A stretch of 64,000 nucleotides of DNA from JAIOSM01 sp964593725 (GTDB lineage: Bacteria; Desulfobacterota; Desulfobacteria; Desulfobacterales; Desulfobacteraceae), in contig CAZQJS010000008.1 in NCBI GenBank assembly GCA_964593725.1, positions 19,770-83,769 of the forward strand, read 5' to 3'. The translations under genes were made by a program, and so were the position numbers. Below the pieces are notes generated by a model. It ran no database searches. It was not told where the DNA came from and saw only the letters and a program-made list of their open reading frames with translations. Of this stretch, positions 24,930 to 32,298 are shown piece after piece; within the stretch, counting starts at the first letter, position 1, and the number at the start of each line of letters is the position of its first letter.

Positions 24930-27143
24930 ATGTCAAAATTGATCGCATTTGCTGCCATTCAGGGTGGATATAAAGTAGTTGCCGAGGCTGAAGGAAAATT
25001 GAACAAGGCACTTGAGACCTTTGATGCAGATACAAAAGTAGGATTCCCGAATACAGCATATTACCTGCCGGTAATCTATTCATTAACCGGCCTTAAAGTT
25101 GAAACCCTGGAAGATCTTAAAAAACCCATGGAATTTGCCAAGGGACTTCTTCCGCCCCATATCAAACTTAAAAACTGGCTTCCCTACCTTGGACCTCTCC
25201 TTGATGCAGGTATGGCTGGTATCTTCTCCTATGAGATCATGGAAGCTTTAAGATACCTTAATGAACCGGATTTTTACCTCCCCCAGGAAGACCCTGATGT
25301 GGAAAATGGTAAACTCTGGGTTGGTGCAGCCGATGACACCATACTGAGAAAACGTGGGGTTGAATTTGTTGATGGTTCAGCTCCTGGATTCGCAGCCATG
25401 GTAGGTGCAGCTCCCAATGCTGAAATTGCAAAGATGATTGTTGAAGATTACCAGAAAAAATCTTTATATATCTTCTGTGCTGCAAACCATAATGGTAAAA
25501 CCCTTGTTGAGCAATGCCTTGAAGCTGATATGCAGATTGGCTGGAATACCCGTATAGTTCCATTTGGCCCGGATATCTCTTCTGCTGTTTTTGCCCTTGG
25601 TTTTGCAAATAGAGCAGCTATGGCTTTTGGTGGTGTCCAGCCCGGTGATTACAGAAAAATGCTCCTTTATAATAAGGACAGAATATTTGCCTTTGTTAAT
25701 GCCCTGGGTGATGTTGGAACTGAATGGGGTGTAGCAGCTGCCGGTTGTGTTAACTGGGGTTTCCCAACCCTTGCAGACACACCTATTCCTGAAATTCTCC
25801 CCACAGGTATCTGTACCTATGAGCATGTTGTAGCTCCGGTTGCCCATGATGAAATCTGCCAGAAATCAGTTGAAGTCAGAGGCCTTAAAGTTGCCGTGGC
25901 TGAAATTGATATTCCATGTGCATTTGGCCCGGCATTTGAGGGTGAAAGAGTCAGAGGCGCCGATCTTCACGCCCAGTGCGGAGGTGGTAAGACCCAGTGT
26001 ACTGAACTTGTTAAGATGGCAGATATGGGTGCCATTGAAGATGGTAAAATTACAATTGAAGGCCCTGATATTGACGGCATTAAGGAAGGAGAGACCTTCC
26101 CGCTTGGAATATATGTCCAGATTGCAGGCCGTGAATTCCAGGAAGATTTTGAACCAATCATGGAAAGACAGATTCATCATCTTATCAATTATATCCAGGG
26201 AATCATGCATATTGGACAGAGGGATATCTCCTGGGTACGTATAAGTAAAGCTGCCATTGAAAAAGGCTTTACTCTAAAAGATATCGGTGTTGTTCTCCAT
26301 GCAAAATTCCACCAGGATTTTACAAAGATTGTCGACAAAGTCCAGGTGACCCTGTACACCAAAAAAGCTGATGTTGATAAACTCACTAAAACTGCAAGGG
26401 ATGAATACCAGACCCGTGATGCACGTGTTGACAACATGACCGATGAAGATGTTGAGACATATTACTCATGCACACTCTGCCAGTCTTTTGCACCTAACCA
26501 CGTATGTACAGTAAGCCCGGAAAGAACAGGGCTTTGCGGTGCATATAACTGGATGGACTGTAAAGCGTCCTATGAAATCAATGAGACAGGACCAAATCAG
26601 CCCATTGAAAAGGGTGAATGCATTGATCCCAAGCTTGGTCAATGGAAGGGAGTTAATGACTTTGTATTCAAAGCCTCCCGCGGTGGTGTAACCCATTATA
26701 ATTTTTATTCAATGGTTATTGATCCCATGACAACATGCGGTTGCTGTGAATGTATTGCAGCCATGCTTCCAGCCTGTAACGGCGTTATGACAGTAGGTCG
26801 TGACTATTCAGGTGATACACCATGTGGAATGAAATTTACCACATTGGCAGGAGTCATGGGTGGTGGAGCCTCTTCTCCAGGATTTGTTGGACATTCCAAA
26901 TTCAATATCACCCAGGGTAAATTCATCCTTGGTGATGGCGGACTTTTAAGAATGGTCTGGATGCCCAAAGCTCTTAAAGAGGAACTTAAAGACAGAATCA
27001 TAGCCAGAGGAAAAGAGATGGGCTGCCCAGATCTTTATGATATGATTGCCGATGAAACCATTGGAATCACTGAAGAAGAGATCCTTCCATTTCTCCAGGA
27101 AAAAGGACATCCTGCTCTGACCATGGAATCAATTGTAGGATAA
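24930..27143 (+). CDS. acsB: Acetyl-CoA synthase, bacterial type (AcsB)
   Basis: Joins CO, the CFeSP methyl group and CoA to form acetyl-CoA at the Ni-Ni-Fe4S4 A-cluster, or cleaves acetyl-CoA when run in reverse. At 737 residues it is the long bacterial form, with the N-terminal domain that contacts AcsA (MSKLIAFAAIQGGYKVVAEAEGKL), absent from archaeal CdhC. A-cluster ligands lie in YSCTLCQSFAPNHVC and in the TTCGCCECI segment, whose Cys-Gly-Cys binds the distal nickel. The ribosome-binding site AAGGAGG is well spaced. A strong hairpin follows the gene. Confidence 0.97.
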   Translation: MSKLIAFAAIQGGYKVVAEAEGKLNKALETFDADTKVGFPNTAYYLPVIYSLTGLKVETLEDLKKPMEFAKGLLPPHIKLKNWLPYLGPLLDAGMAGIFSYEIMEALRYLNEPDFYLPQEDPDVENGKLWVGAADDTILRKRGVEFVDGSAPGFAAMVGAAPNAEIAKMIVEDYQKKSLYIFCAANHNGKTLVEQCLEADMQIGWNTRIVPFGPDISSAVFALGFANRAAMAFGGVQPGDYRKMLLYNKDRIFAFVNALGDVGTEWGVAAAGCVNWGFPTLADTPIPEILPTGICTYEHVVAPVAHDEICQKSVEVRGLKVAVAEIDIPCAFGPAFEGERVRGADLHAQCGGGKTQCTELVKMADMGAIEDGKITIEGPDIDGIKEGETFPLGIYVQIAGREFQEDFEPIMERQIHHLINYIQGIMHIGQRDISWVRISKAAIEKGFTLKDIGVVLHAKFHQDFTKIVDKVQVTLYTKKADVDKLTKTARDEYQTRDARVDNMTDEDVETYYSCTLCQSFAPNHVCTVSPERTGLCGAYNWMDCKASYEINETGPNQPIEKGECIDPKLGQWKGVNDFVFKASRGGVTHYNFYSMVIDPMTTCGCCECIAAMLPACNGVMTVGRDYSGDTPCGMKFTTLAGVMGGGASSPGFVGHSKFNITQGKFILGDGGLLRMVWMPKALKEELKDRIIARGKEMGCPDLYDMIADETIGITEEEILPFLQEKGHPALTMESIVG

Positions 27144-27156
27144 TGACTTAATACAC

Positions 27157-27194
27157 TCAGGGCTGTGATCACCAGAAATAATTCACAGCCCTGA
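27157..27194 (+). other. Perfect 12-bp stem-loop between acsB and acsC
   Basis: The arms TCAGGGCTGTGA (27157-27168) and TCACAGCCCTGA (27183-27194) with a 14-nt loop begin 13 nt after the acsB stop. There is no T-tract after it, so it looks like an mRNA processing or 3'-stability element rather than an intrinsic terminator. Confidence 0.7.
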
Positions 27195-27250
27195 ATGTGA
27201 GTTCTATAAAATTTAAATAAAGTTTAGTAAATAAATTTAAGGAGATAAAA

Positions 27251-28591
27251 ATGGCTTTAACAGGTATTCAGATATTCAAACTCCTTCCAAAAACCAATTG
27301 TAAGGAGTGCGGTGTACCTACATGCTTGGCCTTTGCAATGAACCTTGCATCAGGAAAGGCTGAACTTGACGCCTGCCCCTATGTATCTGACGAAGCAAGA
27401 GAACAGCTTGCAGAAGCATCTGCCCCTCCCATCAGGCCGGTTAAAATCGGAGCTGGTGTTCGTCAGAGGATTACAGGTGGTGAAACCGTACTATTCAGAC
27501 ATGAAAAAACATTTTTTAATTCAACCATCCTTGCTGCAACAGTTCCTTCAGATACAGATGCAGCCGATCTTGAAAAGAAACTTCAAATCTATAATGCCTT
27601 TCAATATGAACGTGTCGGATATAACTTAAGGCCTGAGCTGCTGGTTGTAAAAGATACAGGAAGTGGTAAAGATGCATTTTCAGCTGCTGCAAAAACAATT
27701 GCTGAAAAATCAGAATTCAACCTTGTCTTAATGACTGATGACCTTGATGTTATGAAGGCAGGTATTAAAGCAGCCGGCTTTAAAAGGCCTCTTCTCTATG
27801 CTGCTACAAAGGATAATATTGATGCACTTGGTGCTCTTGCCAGGGACAATGATCTCCCACTTGCCGTAAAAGCAGATTCTGTTGCAGACCTCATGCCATT
27901 GACAGACAAGCTGACTGAAATGGGAGTCAAAGACCTTGTAATTGACTCTGGTGCACGGGAAATAAAACAGGCTCTTGAAGATCAGGTTGCCATACGCCGG
28001 GCTGCCCTGAAGGACAGTAACCGTTCCCTTGGTTTTCCAACCATAGCATTCCCCTGTGAGATGGCTTCCAACCTTGATATGGAAACAATGATTGCAGGAA
28101 TGTATATAGCTAAATATGGCGGAATCGTTGTACTTTCTGATTTTACCACAGAATCGATATTCCCACTTCTTTTAGAAAGACTCAATATCTATACTGATCC
28201 CCAGAGACCAATGACAGTTACAGAAGGTATCTATGAAATAGGTAAACCCGATGACAAGTCACCAATACTTGTTACCACAAATTTTGCCCTTACCTATTTT
28301 ATTGTTTCAGGTGAGATTGAAGCAAGTAAAGTTCCAACATGGCTGTTGATTAAAGATTCCGAAGGATTAAGTGTTCTGACCGCATGGGCAGCCGGAAAAT
28401 TTGCCGGTGATGATGTAGGAGCATTTATAAAGAAGAGCGGAATTCTGGATAAAACAAAAAACAGTGAACTTATTATTCCGGGATATGCAGCTGCCATTGC
28501 AGGCGAAGTGGAAGAAGAACTCACTGACTGGACCATTACTGTAGGGCCTAGGGAGGCAGCGCACATTCCTGCTTTTCTCAAGGCTAAATAA
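27251..28591 (+). CDS. acsC: Corrinoid/iron-sulfur protein large subunit AcsC
   Basis: Large CFeSP subunit holding the cobalamin and the Fe4S4 cluster that reactivates Co(II). The 446 residues begin with the cluster domain, with Cys17, Cys20, Cys25 and Cys42 (KTNCKECGVPTC, DACPYV). A TIM barrel follows, then the C-terminal corrinoid domain (VTTNFALTYFIVSGEIEASKVPTWLLIKDSEGLSVLTAWAAGKFAG). The ribosome-binding site AAGGAGA is 6 nt before the ATG. It lies 107 bp from acsB across the stem-loop and 27 bp before acsE. Confidence 0.96.
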   Translation: MALTGIQIFKLLPKTNCKECGVPTCLAFAMNLASGKAELDACPYVSDEAREQLAEASAPPIRPVKIGAGVRQRITGGETVLFRHEKTFFNSTILAATVPSDTDAADLEKKLQIYNAFQYERVGYNLRPELLVVKDTGSGKDAFSAAAKTIAEKSEFNLVLMTDDLDVMKAGIKAAGFKRPLLYAATKDNIDALGALARDNDLPLAVKADSVADLMPLTDKLTEMGVKDLVIDSGAREIKQALEDQVAIRRAALKDSNRSLGFPTIAFPCEMASNLDMETMIAGMYIAKYGGIVVLSDFTTESIFPLLLERLNIYTDPQRPMTVTEGIYEIGKPDDKSPILVTTNFALTYFIVSGEIEASKVPTWLLIKDSEGLSVLTAWAAGKFAGDDVGAFIKKSGILDKTKNSELIIPGYAAAIAGEVEEELTDWTITVGPREAAHIPAFLKAK

Positions 28592-28618
28592 CTTTAATAA
28601 AAAAAGGATATACTTAAA

Positions 28619-29524
28619 ATGATACTTTTTGGTGAAAGTTTAAATGTTATTGCCACACAAATTGGAAAGCAATTTAAAGAGCCAGACCCTTCAAAACGTG
28701 ATCCAAAGCCGATCCAGGAAGAAGTTGAACTTCAAAAATCAAAGGGCATGGATTATATTGATATCAACCTTGGACCTGCCAAAAAATTTGGTGAGGAGTT
28801 AATGCCCTGGGTCTGTAATATTGTTCAGGAAGCAGCCCCCGGAGTACCGTTACTCCTTGACTCATCAAATATCAATGCCATCAGGGAAGGCTTAAAGGTT
28901 CTGAAGCCAGCTGATAAACCACATATAATAAACTCTATTATGGCAAGGGCAGAGAGATATGAATCAATGGTGCCCCTGGCAGCTGAGTTTGATGCAGATT
29001 TTGTTGCATTGATGTGGGGTCCTGAAGGTCTGCCAAGGGATGAGAATGAACGCGCAGCACTAGCAGTTGAGCTTCTTTACTTTGCCAATGAAGCAGGTAT
29101 TCCCAATGAAAAAATCTGGGTGGACGGCATTGTAACTCCTGTTAACATTCAGCAGCCTCAACTGATAAGCCTTATGAACTTCCAGGGTATGCTGGAAGAT
29201 ATTGCTCCGGGTGCAAAGAGTACATGCGGGCTCTCAAACATATCCAATGGACCACCTGTACACTTAAGACCGATTTTAAACCAGACATATATGGTAATGC
29301 TTGAGAGATATGGTATGAAATCGGTTATTTCCGATCCTCTGGATGATGGCCTTACAGCCATAGCAAAGGGTGAGCGACAGGATGTTGTTGACCTTATTAA
29401 CAAAGTTATGGATGGCGAAGAACCTGATATGGCAAGCCTTGATAAAGAGATGCAGGATTATGTTAAAACAGTTAATGTAATCCTTGGAAATACTCTCTAT
29501 TCTGACTCATGGCTTGAAGTGTAA
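28619..29524 (+). CDS. acsE: Methyl-THF:corrinoid/iron-sulfur protein methyltransferase AcsE
   Basis: Transfers the methyl group between methyl-THF and the CFeSP cobalamin. The 301 residues form a pterin-binding TIM barrel: DYIDINLGPAKK, PLLLDSSNINAIREGL, FVALMWGPEGLPRD, and STCGLSNISNGPP, which contains the conserved Asn that positions N5 of the pterin. It is longer than the Moorella enzyme (about 262) by a C-terminal extension. The ribosome-binding site is a weak AAGGA. A terminator follows immediately. Confidence 0.95.
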   Translation: MILFGESLNVIATQIGKQFKEPDPSKRDPKPIQEEVELQKSKGMDYIDINLGPAKKFGEELMPWVCNIVQEAAPGVPLLLDSSNINAIREGLKVLKPADKPHIINSIMARAERYESMVPLAAEFDADFVALMWGPEGLPRDENERAALAVELLYFANEAGIPNEKIWVDGIVTPVNIQQPQLISLMNFQGMLEDIAPGAKSTCGLSNISNGPPVHLRPILNQTYMVMLERYGMKSVISDPLDDGLTAIAKGERQDVVDLINKVMDGEEPDMASLDKEMQDYVKTVNVILGNTLYSDSWLEV

Positions 29525-29546
29525 CAGATTATAACGTTTGAAATAT

Positions 29547-29590
29547 AAAGCCCCTTTGCTATTCTGATTATAAAAAGGGGCTTTTATTTT
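29547..29590 (+). terminator. Rho-independent terminator after acsE
   Basis: AAAGCCCCTTT (29547-29557) pairs with AAAGGGGCTTT (29574-29584), followed by a T-rich run. Two more genes of the same system (98-residue protein and cooC) lie beyond it on the same strand, so it may be only partly effective. Confidence 0.85.
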
Positions 29591-29605
29591 TGTAAGGTTT
29601 AAGGT

Positions 29606-29902
29606 ATGGCACAGGAACAAAAGAGTGAATGGTTTTTCTGTATAGTACAGAACCCTGAAACAGCTCAGGAACAGCTTATGGGGTTTACAGAAGAGAAGAC
29701 TGAAATAGAATTTATCCCGGTGTTTAAAACCAAGGAAGAAGCACAGCAATGTTTTCTTTTAATGCCCAAAGATATTATGAAAATGAAATATGAAGTCCAG
29801 GCCATTATTAAAGAAGATCTTTTTATTGAGACAAAAAAGACCAGTCATAAAATATTTTTAATGAACCATAAAGGACAAATTGAAAAGGAGCTGGAGGAAT
29901 AG
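29606..29902 (+). CDS. Conserved-looking 98-residue protein beside cooC, unknown function
   Basis: Not recognised. The 98 residues read as a compact alpha/beta protein (EWFFCIVQNPETAQEQLMGF, FIPVFKTKEEAQQCFLLMP, KIFLMNHKGQIEKELEE). The PVFKTKEEAQQ phrase is loosely reminiscent of SseB-like folds, which I would not press. It starts 22 bp after the acsE terminator, and its stop is 1 nt before the cooC GTG, so the two are cotranslated. The context suggests a role in CODH/ACS maturation or regulation; nothing in the sequence shows metal ligands. Confidence 0.7.
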   Translation: MAQEQKSEWFFCIVQNPETAQEQLMGFTEEKTEIEFIPVFKTKEEAQQCFLLMPKDIMKMKYEVQAIIKEDLFIETKKTSHKIFLMNHKGQIEKELEE

Positions 29903-29903
29903 A

Positions 29904-30680
29904 GTGGGTCTGAAACTTGCCATAGGCGGTAAAGGCGGAGTAGGTAAAACTACCATTACTTCTTTACTTGCAAGGTGCCTTGCTAAAACTGATAAAAGAG
30001 TCATTGCAATAGATGCAGACCCTGTTGCAAACCTTGCAGCAGGTCTTGGTATTGATGAAGACAAACCAATCACTCCCATTGCAGAATTAAAGGACCTTAT
30101 CTTTGAAAGAACCGGTGCAAAACCTGGAACCATGGGCGGCTTTTTTACCCTGAATCCAAAAGTTGATGATATCCCTGACAGGTTCTGCCTTGAAAATGAT
30201 GGTGTTAAACTCCTTGTCATGGGAACGGTCCAGTCTGGCGGTGCAGGTTGTATTTGCCCTGAGAATACAATTTTAAAGGCTTTAATGAACCACCTGATCT
30301 TAAACAGGGACGAAGTTGTTATCATGGACATGGAAGCTGGCATAGAACATCTTGGCAGAGGCACATCAGGCGCCATGGATGGCCTTGTTATCGTTGTAAA
30401 CCCTGGGAAACGAAGCAGAATCGCAGCCCAAAAAATCAGAAAAATGGGCCTGGATATCGGAATAAAGGATATCTATGTTCTGGGCAACAGGATAAAGTCA
30501 GACCAGGATGAAATACTCATTAAAGAGTCCATGGCAGATTTCAATATCCTGGGCTGTATACCTGAATTTGATGAGGTTGCCAATGCTGACAGAGAAGGTG
30601 TACGCCCCTTTGATGACACTGCAGCCATACCGGAAGAGTTTAATACAATAGTAAAGAAGCTTTTATCAAAACAGGCCTGA
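29904..30680 (+). CDS. cooC: CODH nickel-insertion ATPase CooC/AcsF
   Basis: MinD-like dimeric ATPase that assists nickel insertion into CODH or ACS. I start it at the GTG at 29904 with GGAGGAA about 6 nt upstream; a longer frame from 29880 lacks this support. The 258 residues open with the deviant P-loop GGKGGVGKTT at 8-17. ADPVANLAAGLG follows, then the Cys-x-Cys motif in GGAGCICPENT, which coordinates metal at the CooC dimer interface. It lies 1 nt after the 98-residue gene. Confidence 0.95.
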   Translation: MGLKLAIGGKGGVGKTTITSLLARCLAKTDKRVIAIDADPVANLAAGLGIDEDKPITPIAELKDLIFERTGAKPGTMGGFFTLNPKVDDIPDRFCLENDGVKLLVMGTVQSGGAGCICPENTILKALMNHLILNRDEVVIMDMEAGIEHLGRGTSGAMDGLVIVVNPGKRSRIAAQKIRKMGLDIGIKDIYVLGNRIKSDQDEILIKESMADFNILGCIPEFDEVANADREGVRPFDDTAAIPEEFNTIVKKLLSKQA

Positions 30681-30706
30681 TAAACACAACCTGCAGACCA
30701 GGCCTC

Positions 30707-31165
30707 CTATGTTTGCTGGTATTGAAATATTTCTGATTTTTTTTTCTTGATTTTATATTGGAAATAATCCTCCAGAATTTTTCCATGGTCAAACACGATA
30801 CTGCCTGGAACACTATTTTCTGTAAACACCCTGGCATTCTCTGCATCATCATCTGCCTTTAAATCCCCTGCTCCCTTGCCTACAAACACCACAGACACAG
30901 TGTGGAAACGAGGGTCACGAAGTGGGTCTGAGTAGGCATGGAACTGCTCTTTTAAAATCACATCAAGACTTGTCTCCTCTTTTGCCTCCCTGATGGCGGC
31001 CGATTCCAGTGATTCTCCATAATCAACAAACCCTCCGGGGAGTGCCCATCCATGGGGGCTGTTTTTCCTTTCTATCAGGACAATCCCACCATTGATCTCA
31101 ATTATAATATCAACAGTGAGAAAAGGGTTTCTGGGATTTTCACTTCTATTGTCATTTTTCATCAT
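30707..31165 (-). CDS. NUDIX hydrolase
   Basis: Hydrolyses a nucleoside diphosphate linked to another moiety; the substrate is not evident, though ADP-ribose-type activity is common in this subgroup. The 152 residues contain a complete Nudix box, GGFVDYGESLESAAIREAKEETS, which fits GX5EX7REXXEE. Its ATG overlaps the stop of the glycosyltransferase gene by 4 nt (ATGA), so the pair is coupled. It converges with cooC across 26 bp. Confidence 0.93.
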   Translation of the reverse strand: MMKNDNRSENPRNPFLTVDIIIEINGGIVLIERKNSPHGWALPGGFVDYGESLESAAIREAKEETSLDVILKEQFHAYSDPLRDPRFHTVSVVFVGKGAGDLKADDDAENARVFTENSVPGSIVFDHGKILEDYFQYKIKKKKSEIFQYQQT

Positions 31166-32253
31166 AAAACACCTGCTGTCTGTTCAAATTCCTTATCATA
31201 CTGTTTAATCAAAGTGTGCCAGGAGTATCTTTCCATCCAGGATGACAGTTCGCGGCCAAGGGATTCATACTGTTCGTAATTTATAATTATATCTTTAAGT
31301 TTTATCAAAAGCTCATTTTTATCTGAATACAATATCCTGTCCAAAGATTTTTCCGGCATAATTTCAGGATATGACAATCGATCTGGTAAAACCGGTATAC
31401 AGCCCATTCTTACAGCTTCAACAATGGATATACCAAAATTTTCCTGTATTGCCGTACTGACAACTATAGCACCCTGGTGCAAAAGTTTGAAATACTCTTT
31501 TTTTGATTCCATATAACCAAATCTTATTATCTCATCCTTAAATGTTTGTTCTGCCCTTTTAAAAACCCCTGGTATTACGTTACAACTCTCACCCAGTATG
31601 ACAAGCTTAAAGGGAATATTCTGCTGTTTCAGCATCCCAAGTGCCCAGAAAAAGTCGTCCGGGTTTTTATCCCATTCCCAGCGATGGTTCCAGATAATAA
31701 TATGTTCCCCATTCTCAGGCCTGGATGGTTTTTCAACAGGATATAAAAAATCACATCCAGGATATATAACAATTGATTTTTCTTTAATTTCCTCTGTTAT
31801 CCATCCAGGACAGTAATCCGGAGCAGTATCCAGCAATTGATCCACTTTTATTATAAACTCATTTTGCTGAAACTTTGAATTAAAAATAACCTTTGTTGCT
31901 GTAAGGGCAGATGATATGTTTATATATCCGAACTGAACATCTCTGCTCCTGTTTTCTGCCAGAGGATATGTGAGCTGATTTTCATGAAAATATAAGATAC
32001 CAGGCAGGGAGCAGGCATGAGCAACAGCTTTAAAATCAGAAAGGTTGATCATACCTGTTGCAAATATCAAATCATACATCTCAATATTCCTGACCTTTCT
32101 TGAAAACTCCAATGCTGCCCCCTGCATTCTCCATTTCCAACTCCTGGCAGCAAGGGAAATAATATCAATTTCATGTTTTGAATATTTCCTTAAGCCAAGG
32201 GCAAAATCTTTATGGGAGCCGCCGAAAAAAGATTCTAAAAATAGTATCTTCAT
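31162..32253 (-). CDS. GTDC1/QTMAN-like glycosyltransferase (DUF3524 + GT4)
   Basis: 363 residues. The N-terminus MKILFLESFFGGSHKDFALGL and the segments AARSWKWRMQGAAL and LYFHENQLTYPL are the signature of the family that includes human GTDC1, the tRNA-queuosine alpha-mannosyltransferase. The C-terminal half is a GT4 glycosyltransferase domain (IIWNHRWEWDKNPDDFFWAL, NFGISIVEAVRMGCIPVLPDRLSYPE). The bacterial family members act on unproven substrates; modification of queuosine in tRNA is the leading hypothesis. It is coupled to a NUDIX gene. Confidence 0.82.
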   Translation of the reverse strand: MKILFLESFFGGSHKDFALGLRKYSKHEIDIISLAARSWKWRMQGAALEFSRKVRNIEMYDLIFATGMINLSDFKAVAHACSLPGILYFHENQLTYPLAENRSRDVQFGYINISSALTATKVIFNSKFQQNEFIIKVDQLLDTAPDYCPGWITEEIKEKSIVIYPGCDFLYPVEKPSRPENGEHIIIWNHRWEWDKNPDDFFWALGMLKQQNIPFKLVILGESCNVIPGVFKRAEQTFKDEIIRFGYMESKKEYFKLLHQGAIVVSTAIQENFGISIVEAVRMGCIPVLPDRLSYPEIMPEKSLDRILYSDKNELLIKLKDIIINYEQYESLGRELSSWMERYSWHTLIKQYDKEFEQTAGVL

Positions 32254-32298
32254 AACCTGGTTAACATCCTTTACACATTTTTTTCTGCTGTTTCTCCA

